This document shows, in pieces, positions 36,430-45,626 of a DNA stretch of 64,000 bases; position 1 is the first letter of the stretch, and each line of letters opens with the position of its first letter. Where the stretch lies: assembly GCF_036965165.1 (NCBI RefSeq), contig NZ_JBALOX010000095.1, positions 1 through 64,000 on the forward strand, in the 5' to 3' direction. The notes under the pieces were generated by a model. That model had not been told where the DNA came from. It saw only the letters and a program-made list of their open reading frames with translations, and did no database searches. The DNA comes from Ferdinandcohnia sp036965165 (lineage in GTDB: Bacteria > Bacillota > Bacilli > Bacillales > Bacillaceae_L). The position numbers and the translations under genes were made by a program.

Positions 36430-36852
36430 TTAATCTGTAAAGTCCCAAGCTGGATTATATACAACTTCCCATAAATGTCCATCGGGGTCTTGAAAGTATC
36501 CTGAGTATCCTCCCCAAAAGGTATCATGTGCTGGAACTGTTACAATTGCACCAGCCAACCTTGCCTGTTCCATTACCATATCGACCATTTCTTTACTCTC
36601 AACATTATGACCAATCGTAAATTCAGTTGGACTTATCGGTGTCTGGTTTATGCTTGTGTCATGTGCTATATCTTTGCGTTTCCAAATTGCGAGTTTTAAA
36701 CCTGATTGTAAATCGAAAAATGCAACAGCACCATGCTCAAACTCTTGACCTACCAATCCTTCTGTCGGTAGTCCAAGTCCGTCTTTGTAAAATTTCAAAG
36801 ACCTTTCCAAGTCATCTACGCCCAATGTTATAACTGAGATTCTTGGTTTCAT
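36430..36852 (-). CDS. VOC-family (glyoxalase/dioxygenase-like) protein
   Basis: 140 aa. Paired beta-alpha-beta-beta-beta modules typical of the vicinal oxygen chelate fold: MKPRISVITLGVDDLERSLKFYKD at the start and YFQDPDGHLWEVVYNPAW at the end. Ribosome site GGAGCG. The family covers metal-dependent lyases, dioxygenases and resistance proteins; no substrate can be named. It is read divergently from the arsR/AHSA1 pair. Confidence 0.85.
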   Translation of the reverse strand: MKPRISVITLGVDDLERSLKFYKDGLGLPTEGLVGQEFEHGAVAFFDLQSGLKLAIWKRKDIAHDTSINQTPISPTEFTIGHNVESKEMVDMVMEQARLAGAIVTVPAHDTFWGGYSGYFQDPDGHLWEVVYNPAWDFTD

Positions 36853-37177
36853 CTAATCGCTCCTATCAAATTTATTTTGCATATTTTAATATTGTAGGGC
36901 TTTCAAATCTCGACATGATCAAAGTATTACTGTTTTTTCGGTAATGCCCCGTAAGTTAAAAACTGATATACAGGGTAACTCCTATTACAATGACAAATTT
37001 TAACATGCTTATATTGTACAATAATTTCAGAGGAGAAGTAGTAAAAAAATTAAATCCTATTTTCGTGATAAGGTTTCTGATTATATAACATGAATGAAGG
37101 CTCCCTATAATATTGAACGAAAGTCTGTTTGCCTAAGTAAAGTATGTAAAAAATTTTGATAAAGTTTTATTTTGCAT

Positions 37178-37197
37178 ATTCCTTAGCGGGAATATTT
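37178..37197. promoter_or_regulatory. inverted repeat upstream of the arsR-family gene
   Basis: ATATTCC (37178-37184) and GGAATAT (37191-37197) form a 7-6-7 inverted repeat 50 bases before the regulator start, a plausible ArsR autoregulatory site. Confidence 0.4.
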
Positions 37198-37250
37198 ATG
37201 TGTAGGTATATTAAGAGCGAATAATGATTAAAAGGAGCTGGAAAAATAAG

Positions 37251-37589
37251 ATGGATTATACAACAATCTTAAGCTCTCTTGTAGAGCCTAGTAGGTTAAA
37301 GATTGTTGAATTACTTCGTAAAGGTCCACAAACAGTATGGGAAATAGCAGACCATCTTCATATTCGCCAGCCACAAGCATCTAAACATCTTCGTGTACTG
37401 CATGAAGTGGGAATTGTGGAGTTTGATGCAGAAGAAAATCGTCGAATATACAAGCTGAGGTCTGAGCCCTTCAAAGCCTTAGGTTCATGGTTAAATGAAT
37501 ACCGTGACATGTGGGAAGAAAAATTCGACAACTTGGATCGATATTTGCAGGATCTGCAAAAGATAGAAAATAAAGAAAATGAAAACTAG
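37251..37589 (+). CDS. ArsR-family winged-helix regulator
   Basis: 112 aa from ATG 37251 after AAAAGGAGC; an in-frame ATG at 37224 lies before the ribosome site. HTH of the ArsR kind (EPSRLKIVELLRKGPQTVWEI, then IRQPQASKHLRVLHEVGIV). No cysteine metal site is seen. It precedes an AHSA1-type gene by 19 bases; this regulator/SRPBCC pair is common in Bacilli and usually autoregulated. Confidence 0.87.
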   Translation: MDYTTILSSLVEPSRLKIVELLRKGPQTVWEIADHLHIRQPQASKHLRVLHEVGIVEFDAEENRRIYKLRSEPFKALGSWLNEYRDMWEEKFDNLDRYLQDLQKIENKENEN

Positions 37590-37608
37590 AAATAGTGGAG
37601 GTATCACA

Positions 37609-38097
37609 ATGACAACTCAAATCAAAATCACTCATACTTACAATGCACCACGTGATCTTGTGTTTAAGGCATTTACTGAATCAGAACACTTAAAGAACTG
37701 GTGGGGGCCAAAAGGATGGACGTTTGAGGTTTCTAAATCAGATTTCCGTCCGGGTGGTGTCTTTCATTACAGCCAGAAACCTGCTGATGGCAACGTAATG
37801 TGGGTTAAATTTGTTTACAGTGAAATTATTGCACCGGAGAAAATCGTATATACTAGTTTCTTTTCTGATAAAGAAGGTAACACTGTGCGTGCACCCTTTG
37901 ACGCTAATTGGCCGATGGAAACACTAAATACCATTACGTTCAATGAGGACGAAGGAAAAACAACCTTAACTATGATTGTGGCCCCCGTATCCCCGACTGA
38001 GGAAGAGATCAAAACCTTCGAGGATTCAAAAGATATGGCTCGAGAAGGACATACCGGTACCCTTAATGAATTAGAAGAATACCTAACAAAGATATAA
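37609..38097 (+). CDS. SRPBCC (AHSA1/YndB-like) domain protein
   Basis: 162 aa from ATG 37609 with GTGGAGG before it. A START-like lipid-pocket fold of the AHSA1 subgroup: TYNAPRDLVFKAFTESEHLK, NWWGPKGW near 30, and a C-terminal helix. It forms an operon with the ArsR-type regulator. These proteins bind small hydrophobic ligands; the ligand is unknown. Confidence 0.85.
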   Translation: MTTQIKITHTYNAPRDLVFKAFTESEHLKNWWGPKGWTFEVSKSDFRPGGVFHYSQKPADGNVMWVKFVYSEIIAPEKIVYTSFFSDKEGNTVRAPFDANWPMETLNTITFNEDEGKTTLTMIVAPVSPTEEEIKTFEDSKDMAREGHTGTLNELEEYLTKI

Positions 38098-38163
38098 ACG
38101 TTTAACATAGCCTCTAAGGTAAATCTATTTCATTGCTAAGCTTTAAAGTAGAGAAAACTAATC

Positions 38164-38217
38164 ATGCCTGACAACAGTGTATAACTGATTACACCACACT
38201 GTTTGCAAGGCATTTTT
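38164..38217 (+). terminator. terminator after the AHSA1 gene
   Basis: ATGCCT and AACAGTGT (38164-38180) pair with ACACTGTTT and AGGCAT (38196-38212), followed by TTTTTT. Confidence 0.7.
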
Positions 38218-38377
38218 TATCCGTGCAGTACTTTCTGTTACAAAAAAATCGAGGGGTGCCAGACACTCTTACAATACGATGTTCCCATTGCACTCCGACA
38301 ATACAATCATTGCAAAAATCCTGACAAGGCAAATATGATATACTTATTTGTTGAATGATTTTTTAGGAGTTGACACC

Positions 38378-39331
38378 ATGAGATGGATTTTTCAGAAGAA
38401 ATGGTCAGTTATCGGGATTGCGATTTTTTGTTCGCTTTTGTGGGGGAGCGCCTTTCCTGTTCTAAAGGTGAGTTATGAGGAACTACAAATGTCGCCCGAT
38501 GATATAATAGCTAAGATTGTATTTGCCGGGATCCGCTTTTTACTTGCGGGTTTGCTCGTCTTGGGATTTTTATTACTTATAAAGCCTCAAAGAATATTGG
38601 TTTCGAAAAGGAGTTTTCTTATTCTCCTTTTACTAGGTGTGATTCAAACAGCCCTGCAATACTTTTTCTTCTATAACGGATTGGCAAAAGTGTCAGGTAT
38701 GCAGGGGGCCATTTTATCGACGGTTGGGACTTTTTTCACCGTTATCCTAGCACATTACTATTATAAAAATGATAGATTAACATGGAAGAAATCTATTGGG
38801 CTACTTGCTGGTTTTGCTGGAATTGTGGTAGCTAACTGGGGACAAGAGCTTCAGCTGAGTTTTCAGTGGGATGGAGAAGGATATATGATTTTAGCGGGAC
38901 TCACTGGTGCGATTGCAACAATTATGGCCAAGGAACTGACAACTGGAATTGATCCATTTGCCATTACGGGATGGCAGTTGAGTCTTGGTGGACTTGTCAT
39001 GCTTATTATCGGTTTACCGATGATGCATACAGGATCAATCACCTTTACACCAGTTGGATGGGGACTATTAATATACTCCGCTGTACTATCGGCTGTTGCG
39101 TTTGGTCTCTGGTATTCGTTGTTAAAATATAATCATGCAGGTGAAATTACCATTTATAAGTTTATTGTACCGGTTTCTGGAACGATACTGTCGGCAATTT
39201 TCATACCAGGTGAAAAATTGAATCTGTTTATTCTAGTGGCTATTGCCATGGTTGCGATCGGTATTATTGTTTTGAATTATCGTGGAAAAGGGAATAAAGC
39301 AAATAAGGCAGCCAAAAGAAATGCTGCATGA
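38378..39331 (+). CDS. EamA/DMT-family transporter
   Basis: 317 aa from ATG 38378, nine bases after TAGGAG; an in-frame TTG lies upstream. Ten membrane segments in two EamA repeats, the first beginning IAIFCSLLWGSAFPVLKVSY, the second from about residue 165. Members export metabolites or amino acids. It stands alone, so no substrate is proposed. Confidence 0.85.
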   Translation: MRWIFQKKWSVIGIAIFCSLLWGSAFPVLKVSYEELQMSPDDIIAKIVFAGIRFLLAGLLVLGFLLLIKPQRILVSKRSFLILLLLGVIQTALQYFFFYNGLAKVSGMQGAILSTVGTFFTVILAHYYYKNDRLTWKKSIGLLAGFAGIVVANWGQELQLSFQWDGEGYMILAGLTGAIATIMAKELTTGIDPFAITGWQLSLGGLVMLIIGLPMMHTGSITFTPVGWGLLIYSAVLSAVAFGLWYSLLKYNHAGEITIYKFIVPVSGTILSAIFIPGEKLNLFILVAIAMVAIGIIVLNYRGKGNKANKAAKRNAA

Positions 39332-39372
39332 CCAGTAAAGGTACTACTATTTGAAAAAAGGGAGCTTAAATA

Positions 39373-39873
39373 ATGGATAATAACGATATTTTAATTCGGT
39401 TGAGATATGCATTGGAAATAAAAAATAAAGAAGTGGCAGAGATATTTAAACTTGGTGGCGAGGAGGTAACAGTACCAGAGGTTGTAAAGATTCTCACAAA
39501 GACATACGATGACGATGATTATGAGAATGAAGATCAAATAAAATGTACTCACAGTATGTTAGACTCATTTTTAAATGGGCTTATTATTTACAAAAGAGGG
39601 AAACAAGAGCCGAAACCAGGACAGCCTAATTCACCAGAACCTACTCTAAAGACAAGTGGAAACGTGAATAATCTCCTTTTAAAGAAAGTCAAAATCGCAT
39701 TGGCTTTAACGACTGAGGATATGCTAGATATTTTTGATCATGCAGGGCTAAGGGTAACAAAGGGAGAACTAGGTGCTTTATTACGAAAAGAAGGGCATAA
39801 GAACTATAAAGAATGCGGAGATAATTTCGCCCGAAACTTCTTAAAAGGGCTAGCTATCAAATACAGGGGATAA
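39373..39873 (+). CDS. DUF1456 (YehS-like) protein
   Basis: 166 aa with two tandem copies of the about 65-residue YehS unit: MDNNDILIRLRYALEIKNKE and VNNLLLKKVKIALALTTEDM, each followed by a helix pair ending F..GL. They are joined by a Pro-rich linker at about 80-95. The function of the family is not known; it is cytoplasmic and small. Confidence 0.82.
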   Translation: MDNNDILIRLRYALEIKNKEVAEIFKLGGEEVTVPEVVKILTKTYDDDDYENEDQIKCTHSMLDSFLNGLIIYKRGKQEPKPGQPNSPEPTLKTSGNVNNLLLKKVKIALALTTEDMLDIFDHAGLRVTKGELGALLRKEGHKNYKECGDNFARNFLKGLAIKYRG

Positions 39874-39925
39874 TGCCAAAATAGATCCCGTTTATATTTT
39901 AATTAAAACAGAAAGAGGAATATGA

Positions 39926-41731
39926 ATGACAGTTGGAAGAAATGATCTTTGTCCTTGTGGGAGCGGGAAAAAGTATAAAAAATGTTGTATGAAAAAGAAC
40001 AACGTCTTGCAGTTACGAGAATTTAAAGTAGAGCAATTTTATCAACAAAAGCTTAGGCTAGTGAATCAACTCGGTGACTTTATCAATGAGAAAGTTTCAG
40101 GAAACCTTTATTACCGATTGAAATCAGAATTTAAAGATAGGGTAAAATTGAAGTCTGATAAGGACCTAGGAGGACTATTAAACTTTTGGCTCTATTTTTT
40201 CTACCGTTATGAAAATGGTATGCGTGGGATTGAATGGTTTTTAACAGAAAAAGGGCAGCGACTCTCAGAAGAAGAGCTAGTAATGGCTAAAAGATGGGCC
40301 GGGCTTAGACCGAAGCTTGTTCAAGCTATTGACAAAACGGATTCCCAGGTTGTTTTTCTAGATTTTTTTACAAAAGAAAAATATCTAGTATCTGCCCATC
40401 ATGAAAATATTCCATTCCTTACTCCTTGGTACAGTACGTTGGCTTTACTTGAACCACTTGAAGACCAATTTTATTTTAATGGTGTTAGAACTATGGCAAG
40501 TCCAAATGGATTTCATAAAGCGACAACTTTAGTGCAAAAACTAATGAAGCAAACAGGATTGGATCACGAACAAGTATTTATTGAGTACTATCCTGAATTA
40601 CTTCAAGCGTTACGAGATGAAAGAGAAGAGGATTTAGGTGAAAAGGAATTCGTTCAATATAATTATAAATTTCTACTTAGTGATAAGGTTCTAGGGGAGA
40701 ATTTCTTATATAACGAAGAATGTTTTACGATTGATACTTGGGAGGATTCTTATAAAAAGCTAGTTTGGTTGGATAATATCCAAATTTATACAGATAGTGA
40801 ATTAGACGGGGAGATTCATATTGGGGAAGTTCTAGCCAGCATAGAACTTAAAAATAAATCCTTAACCTTAGTCTCCAGCAGCCTAAAAGTTGTTAACCAA
40901 TTTTTAAGAAAATTGGTGAAGGCGAGAGGGGCCTTTCAGTTGGAAGATGATCAGGAAGAACGAATTACTTTACCGTTAAATGCTGATGTGACACAACTAT
41001 CATTTTCTCTTGAAAAGGGTGTTTCAGAATATTTTACGATAATTGCACATAATAAATGGCATTTACAAATAGATGAGCCGATTCCAATGCTTGGTGATTT
41101 GTCTTTAAGGCAATTAGTTGAAAAAGGAAAGGAAGATTTAGCTGAAGTTTGGTTGAAACAATCGGAATATAATTTATACCTGCAACTTTATCAACAATAT
41201 GGAAAAGTAGAGGTCACGGCTGATTTTAATACGGTAAGAAGAGAATTAGGCTTGGAGCTTTCACCTTTTGTTACAGGTGGAAAGCAGCGTCAATCAAAAC
41301 TTCTTCCGGTACTTCATAAGGACCAACGTAAAACGGTTATTTTGGAACAGGACATACTGATTTATGAAAACTTAGGTTTTACTCCGGAAACGATTGATAA
41401 CTTCTATACAAAAGACCTAATTGAATTTTATAAAGAAAAAACTATTGGGATGTCTGAAAGCACACAAAGGAAATACCAAAATAGTCTTTACGATATAAGA
41501 GAAGTTTTGGAAAGAAGCTCAGTAACGAATTGGGATGAGTGTGATTTTTCCTTCTGGCAAGAGCTTGTTATAAATGGGATATATGAAATAAATGATAGAG
41601 TAAGTAAAACAAAGCTAAAAGACATGGTTTCTACGGTAAAAGCATTAACAAAATGGTTGGAGAAAGAAAAGAAGTTTCAACATGCTCAACAAATTGCTAC
41701 GCTTGGAAGGGAAACTGAAATGATAAAGTAA
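39926..41731 (+). CDS. SEC-C motif protein with C-terminal integrase-SAM-like segment
   Basis: 601 aa. The first residues carry a zinc-binding SEC-C motif (GRNDLCPCGSGKKYKKCC, C-x-C-x8-CC). The long middle part is not recognised. The last 90 residues (SESTQRKYQNSLYDIREVLE, then an EKEKKF helix) resemble the SAM-like core-binding domain of tyrosine recombinases, but no catalytic domain follows. Ribosome site AGAGGAA. SEC-C is found at the end of SecA and in many uncharacterised proteins, where it may mediate zinc-dependent contacts. Role unknown. Confidence 0.7.
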   Translation: MTVGRNDLCPCGSGKKYKKCCMKKNNVLQLREFKVEQFYQQKLRLVNQLGDFINEKVSGNLYYRLKSEFKDRVKLKSDKDLGGLLNFWLYFFYRYENGMRGIEWFLTEKGQRLSEEELVMAKRWAGLRPKLVQAIDKTDSQVVFLDFFTKEKYLVSAHHENIPFLTPWYSTLALLEPLEDQFYFNGVRTMASPNGFHKATTLVQKLMKQTGLDHEQVFIEYYPELLQALRDEREEDLGEKEFVQYNYKFLLSDKVLGENFLYNEECFTIDTWEDSYKKLVWLDNIQIYTDSELDGEIHIGEVLASIELKNKSLTLVSSSLKVVNQFLRKLVKARGAFQLEDDQEERITLPLNADVTQLSFSLEKGVSEYFTIIAHNKWHLQIDEPIPMLGDLSLRQLVEKGKEDLAEVWLKQSEYNLYLQLYQQYGKVEVTADFNTVRRELGLELSPFVTGGKQRQSKLLPVLHKDQRKTVILEQDILIYENLGFTPETIDNFYTKDLIEFYKEKTIGMSESTQRKYQNSLYDIREVLERSSVTNWDECDFSFWQELVINGIYEINDRVSKTKLKDMVSTVKALTKWLEKEKKFQHAQQIATLGRETEMIK

Positions 41732-41815
41732 ATTAGACCTTTGTGTAAAATTAAGGACTGCCTTCCATAGAAGATTGATGAACGATAAAGCTTGAAAATG
41801 AATGGAACTCACCAG

Positions 41816-41854
41816 CACCCCATGTGCTGTCAAATATACACGGCACATGGGGTG
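41816..41854. terminator. 12-bp hairpin after the SEC-C gene
   Basis: CACCCCATGTGC (41816-41827) pairs perfectly with GCACATGGGGTG (41843-41854). No clear T tract follows on the plus strand, so it may be a processing or repeat hairpin rather than a terminator. Shares words with the region before the repeat at 36161. Confidence 0.5.
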
Positions 41855-41916
41855 TGTATTTCCAAACTCATGATAAAAGAAGTCAACTAAGCCAATTAGG
41901 GTGAGGTGATGGGAAA

Positions 41917-42669
41917 GTGAACATGGAAGGCTCAAAATTTCAACTATCAAATGATTTAATGAAAAATAAAACAAAACACGAAACAATCGAATTTGGCCAT
42001 AAATACAGGGAAGAATTGTTGCAATATATTCGAAAAGGGAACCAGAAATATATTGCTCAATATGTCAATGAATTTAATGAGTTACTAAGACAAGATACTT
42101 TTGATATTATGAAAAGAATTCCAAGGAATCAATTACGTGCTTTTAAAAACATATTGTTATCACATAATACGCTGTACAGCTATTCAGCAGAAAAAGGTGG
42201 CCTGAGTTCATGGCAATCTCATTTTTTGTCTGAAAAATACGCAATTATGGTTGAGAACGCCAAGTCAATCTCGGAGCTAGAAGAGATTCATAAAAGAATG
42301 TTAGAGGAGTACTCAGATCCCTCTATTCGGTTTGCAACACTTGAAAAAGCAACAATTGCAGAGAAAGTTGAGCATTTTATAAGAATGAACTTTTCAGAGG
42401 ATATATCTGTTGAGGAAATATCAAAAAAACTGCATGTACATCCTTCCCATTTGATGCGTTCATTCAAACAGGAAAAAGGAATGACAATCAGCCATTTTCG
42501 TAATTTGATAAGGATTGAGGAAGCAAAGGATCTTTTAGCCAATTCTAATCTTTCCTTAATCGAAATCACCTTTATTGTAGGTTTTAAAAATCAACAGTAC
42601 TTTTCTCGTGTTTTTAAAGAGGCAGAAGGCGTAACCCCCAAAGAGTATAAACGAAATAATAATAAGTGA
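41917..42669 (+). CDS. AraC-family transcriptional regulator
   Basis: 250 aa. GTG start chosen because AGGTGAT (41904-41910) lies six bases before it; ATG 41923 is the alternative. The C-terminal 100 residues are a double HTH (DISVEEISKKLHVHPSHLMR and NLSLIEITFIVGFKNQQYFS, VTPKEYK end). The N-terminal helical domain is not a cupin and is not recognised. It precedes the GPH symporter and creatininase genes and probably activates them. Confidence 0.85.
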   Translation: MNMEGSKFQLSNDLMKNKTKHETIEFGHKYREELLQYIRKGNQKYIAQYVNEFNELLRQDTFDIMKRIPRNQLRAFKNILLSHNTLYSYSAEKGGLSSWQSHFLSEKYAIMVENAKSISELEEIHKRMLEEYSDPSIRFATLEKATIAEKVEHFIRMNFSEDISVEEISKKLHVHPSHLMRSFKQEKGMTISHFRNLIRIEEAKDLLANSNLSLIEITFIVGFKNQQYFSRVFKEAEGVTPKEYKRNNNK

Positions 42670-42670
42670 A

Positions 42671-42710
42671 GCATTTAATCAAACAAAAAAAATTGATTAA
42701 ATGCTTTTTT
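42671..42710 (+). terminator. terminator of the araC-type gene
   Basis: GCATTTAATCAA (42671-42682) pairs perfectly with TTGATTAAATGC (42693-42704), followed by TTTTTT. Confidence 0.85.
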
Positions 42711-42853
42711 CTTATCAAATGCAACTATAGAGAAAAGGATGCTAAATTTGTGCACTTAGCGATGACACTGGGGGAGAGATTGGTTTGAGTCTGTCGATGA
42801 TGAATGGTATAAGGAACTATAATATATATAGGCTACAAATGTTAAATAAGTAA

Positions 42854-42898
42854 CCGATTCTCCATTTTTGGGGGAATCGGCTTTGCTTATTTTTTTAT
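42854..42898 (+). terminator. second hairpin with T tract ahead of the symporter gene
   Basis: CCGATTCTCC (42854-42863) pairs with GGGGAATCGG (42871-42880) and a T run follows at 42891. Just upstream a short frame ends with DWFESVDDEWYKEL (stop at 42820), which may be the last trace of a lost gene that used this terminator. Confidence 0.65.
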
Positions 42899-43068
42899 TA
42901 ATTCTATTATAACGCCGGTTTTTTCATAAAAATTCCTGCAATTTTACTATAAAAACATGCAATTGTAGTGCAAAAGACTTTTTGGTATTGGATGTATACT
43001 TACATTAAGTTTTAGTTGAAGCGTTTACAACTACAACTAAAACGGAAAATATTAATTTTTCAACTGAA

Positions 43069-43083
43069 TTGTAAACGGTTAAA
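43069..43083. promoter_or_regulatory. candidate cre (CcpA) site before the GPH symporter
   Basis: TTGTAAACGGTTAAA matches the cre consensus WTGNAANCGNWNNCW with one mismatch. It lies between two hairpin-rich stretches and 17 bases before the start codon. A second, weaker TTGAAGCGTTTACAA lies at 43016. Confidence 0.5.
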
Positions 43084-43099
43084 AAGGGGAGAGGCATTC

Positions 43100-44467
43100 A
43101 TGAAAAAATTTGGAGTAAGAGACCAAATTGGTTATGCACTTGGAGATATTGGAGGAAGTTTCGTTAACTTATATATAGGCGGGTTTTTCTTAATCTTTTG
43201 TACGTATGTATTAGGTGTAAGCCCATACTTCATGGGGAATATGTTTTTAATAGGTAAAGTCTTTGATGCTATTTGTAATGTGATTATGGGAACTCTTCCA
43301 GATCGTTGGAAATTAGGGAAATCTGGAAATAAGTTCTTGCCTTATATTAATATTTCGAAATGGATATTAGCAGCTGCTTGTTTATTAGCTTTTGCCGATG
43401 TATCTAGTTGGGGAACAACAGCCATTCATATTTGGGTAGTATTCGTTTATTTATTCTTCTGTGTTGCTTATACAGCTGATTCTATCCCTTATGGATCACT
43501 TGCATCCGTGATTACAAATGATCCTGTAGAACGCACAAAGTTGTCTCGTGCTCGTGCTATTGGCGGTATGGTCGTTGGTCTTGGATTCCTATCTTTCGTT
43601 CCAATGTTTATCTATGATAAATCTGGCACTGTAGTTCCAGCAGCGTTTTTCCAAATCTCTATAGTGTTTAGTATTTTATCGGTATTAGCTTATACAGGAC
43701 TCGTAAGATTAACAACGGAGCGTATTCGTGATGAAAAGGGTGCAGGAAAAAACTCCGATTATCGTTTTAATGAAGCATTTAAAGCAGCGATTAAAAATAG
43801 ACCGTTAATCGGTATGATGGTTGCATCGATAGGCTCACTTCTTATCATAAATGGTGTAAACCAATTAGCTCCAATTGTCTTTGCAGAACGTTATCATATG
43901 CCGGGTGCATTCGCTATTAATTCTTTCATTAACATTGGAATCACACTTGTGTTATTCACAATTGTTCCTAAATTGGTTGAAAAGTTTAATAAAAGAAATT
44001 TAGTTATTGCGACTGCCATCTTCAGTCTAATTGCAACACTATTAATTACATTAGTTACAATTGAAAATGTATATGTGTTCATGGCTCTATATAACCTTGC
44101 TTTAATCGGTTCATCTGTCTTCATTATGGTTGTTTGGGCACTTGTAACAGATTGTATTGACTACGCAGAACTGCAAACGGGGAAACATTATGAAGGAACA
44201 ATTTATGCCCTATATTCCTTTGCACGTAAAGTAGGGATGGGATTAGGTGCTGCGATTGGAAGTTACGCTTTAGGCTGGGTTGGTTTCGTTTCTGGAGCAA
44301 AATCTCAATCACCTGAAGTAGCACAAGGGGTATTAAAAATGTACACTGGTATGCCGATTGCAGCATTCATTCTCATTTTAATCGGTGTAGGTTTAATCTA
44401 TAACCTAAATTCAAAGAAAACAAATGAAATGTATGCAACATTAAAGGAAAGAAGAGCTGCGAACTAA
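43100..44467 (+). CDS. GPH-family sugar:cation symporter (MelB/YihP type)
   Basis: 455 aa from ATG 43100 with AAGGGGAGAGG before it; a longer frame opens at TTG 43016 inside the control region. Twelve membrane segments. GPH signatures include RDQIGYALGDIGGSFVNLYI at the first helix, a DRW loop after helix 2, and YTADSIPYGSLASVITNDP. The family takes up glycosides, pentosides or hexuronides with H+ or Na+. It lies between the AraC regulator and a creatininase-type hydrolase, so the three form a small uptake and hydrolysis set. Confidence 0.88.
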   Translation: MKKFGVRDQIGYALGDIGGSFVNLYIGGFFLIFCTYVLGVSPYFMGNMFLIGKVFDAICNVIMGTLPDRWKLGKSGNKFLPYINISKWILAAACLLAFADVSSWGTTAIHIWVVFVYLFFCVAYTADSIPYGSLASVITNDPVERTKLSRARAIGGMVVGLGFLSFVPMFIYDKSGTVVPAAFFQISIVFSILSVLAYTGLVRLTTERIRDEKGAGKNSDYRFNEAFKAAIKNRPLIGMMVASIGSLLIINGVNQLAPIVFAERYHMPGAFAINSFINIGITLVLFTIVPKLVEKFNKRNLVIATAIFSLIATLLITLVTIENVYVFMALYNLALIGSSVFIMVVWALVTDCIDYAELQTGKHYEGTIYALYSFARKVGMGLGAAIGSYALGWVGFVSGAKSQSPEVAQGVLKMYTGMPIAAFILILIGVGLIYNLNSKKTNEMYATLKERRAAN

Positions 44468-44476
44468 TAAAATTTC

Positions 44477-44512
44477 ACAAAGGACTTTCACAAGAAAGTT
44501 CTTTGTTTTTTT
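44477..44512 (+). terminator. hairpin between symporter and hydrolase genes
   Basis: ACAAAGGACTTTC (44477-44489) pairs with GAAAGTTCTTTGT (44494-44506), one G-T pair, followed by T7. It ends just 26 bases before the next start, so it may act as a partial terminator inside the operon. Confidence 0.75.
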
Positions 44513-44537
44513 AAATATGAAATGGAGATGATAGATT

Positions 44538-45383
44538 ATGAGAACGCGATTTTTATCAAAATGTACAAATGGTGAAGTTGAAGAGTATTTAAAACAAAAT
44601 GATTTAATTTTTGTGCCAGTCGGTGTTACGGAAACTCATGGAGCACTCCCTCTTGATGCAGAAACTGTTTTAGCTGAAGCTATTGCATTAAAAATGGCGG
44701 AAGCAACAAACGGACTTGTTCTTCACAATCTCCCATATTTCTTTGCTGGCGGGACAGCAATGGCTCGTGGAACGGTTAATATAAGTGTAAAAGATGGTAT
44801 GAGCTATTTAAACAGCCTTGCAAAATCACTTTTAAAACAAGGCTTTAGAAGACAAGTGTATGTAACATGTCACGGTCCTGCTCACATAACACTAAGCGGA
44901 ATGGTTCGTGATTTCTTTGAAGAAACAAAGGTCCCAATTCTTTATATGGATATGGTGAAAGTATTTGAAGTTGTTGAAGATTTAAGTTATTCATTTATGG
45001 AAAAGTTTAACGATATGAGTGTCGGTGCTTATAAAATCCTTGGAAGGCTAGAAGATGTACCATTGAATGTACCCGAATCAAGTTCGGTAACCTATGATGT
45101 ACAAAGCATGTTTGCTGGCATGGGTAAAAACCCAGGTAACCAACTCGGAAAATATGCCTTACAATCAGGGGCCATTGGTTCCTACTTTGATAAAGCATCC
45201 GATCACTTAGTAACACCTCTTCTAACATCAGAAGAAGAACGTGAAAAAATTGCTCAGTCAGGAGTACTTGCACTTGAAGAACTTATTGAAAAATTAGATA
45301 TGCCAACGGTGGTAGACCTTGTTCGAAAAACAGATGAGTATACTCAAAACGAAAGTCTTCAAAAATACGGTGAATGGTTATAA
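44538..45383 (+). CDS. creatininase-family amidohydrolase
   Basis: 281 aa. The N-terminal pattern FVPVGVTETHGALPLDAET supplies the expected metal ligands (Glu, His, Asp), and TCHGPAH near residue 112 stands for the usual NGHGGN loop. Members cleave cyclic amides or, in some inositol routes, cyclic ketones or lactones; mycofactocin MftE also belongs here. With a GPH sugar symporter next to it, a ring-opening step on an imported sugar or cyclitol is possible but unproven. Confidence 0.8.
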   Translation: MRTRFLSKCTNGEVEEYLKQNDLIFVPVGVTETHGALPLDAETVLAEAIALKMAEATNGLVLHNLPYFFAGGTAMARGTVNISVKDGMSYLNSLAKSLLKQGFRRQVYVTCHGPAHITLSGMVRDFFEETKVPILYMDMVKVFEVVEDLSYSFMEKFNDMSVGAYKILGRLEDVPLNVPESSSVTYDVQSMFAGMGKNPGNQLGKYALQSGAIGSYFDKASDHLVTPLLTSEEEREKIAQSGVLALEELIEKLDMPTVVDLVRKTDEYTQNESLQKYGEWL

Positions 45384-45390
45384 TTTTGGA

Positions 45391-45420
45391 AAAAACGAGA
45401 ATTTATTTTCTCGTTTTTTT
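45391..45420 (+). terminator. terminator after the creatininase gene
   Basis: AAAAACGAGAA (45391-45401) pairs with TTCTCGTTTTT (45408-45418); more T follows. Confidence 0.8.
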
Positions 45421-45456
45421 AATGAAGAAATATAATTATGAAAAAACGTTTATTAA

Positions 45457-45582
45457 GGTCACTGTATTGAGTTACACAACGCTTGTAGCAACTGGGATGA
45501 TAACCCAGAAATAGGTTGGACCTGTGACCGTGGAAATATCGAAAAAGGGAATTATTTTACAGATAGCTCCTTACGCTATTGA
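45457..45582 (+). pseudogene. possible gene remnant upstream of the nucleotidyltransferase
   Basis: One frame, bounded by TAA 45454 and TGA 45580, reads ELHNACSNWDDNPEIGWT and CDRGNIEKGNYFTDSSLRY. The composition is protein-like but there is no start codon. It may be the end of a lost gene. Not recognised. Confidence 0.3.
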
Positions 45583-45626
45583 ACACTAATCATTTAGGTG
45601 AATATCCTGTATGGGAGGTGTTTTAT

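Noticed and set aside
45421..45626. Possible riboswitch upstream of the nucleotidyltransferase (a CTGGG/CCCAG hairpin is present)
   Set aside because: No consensus fits, and the stretch reads better as a coding remnant; the copy at 34.4 kb does not share it.
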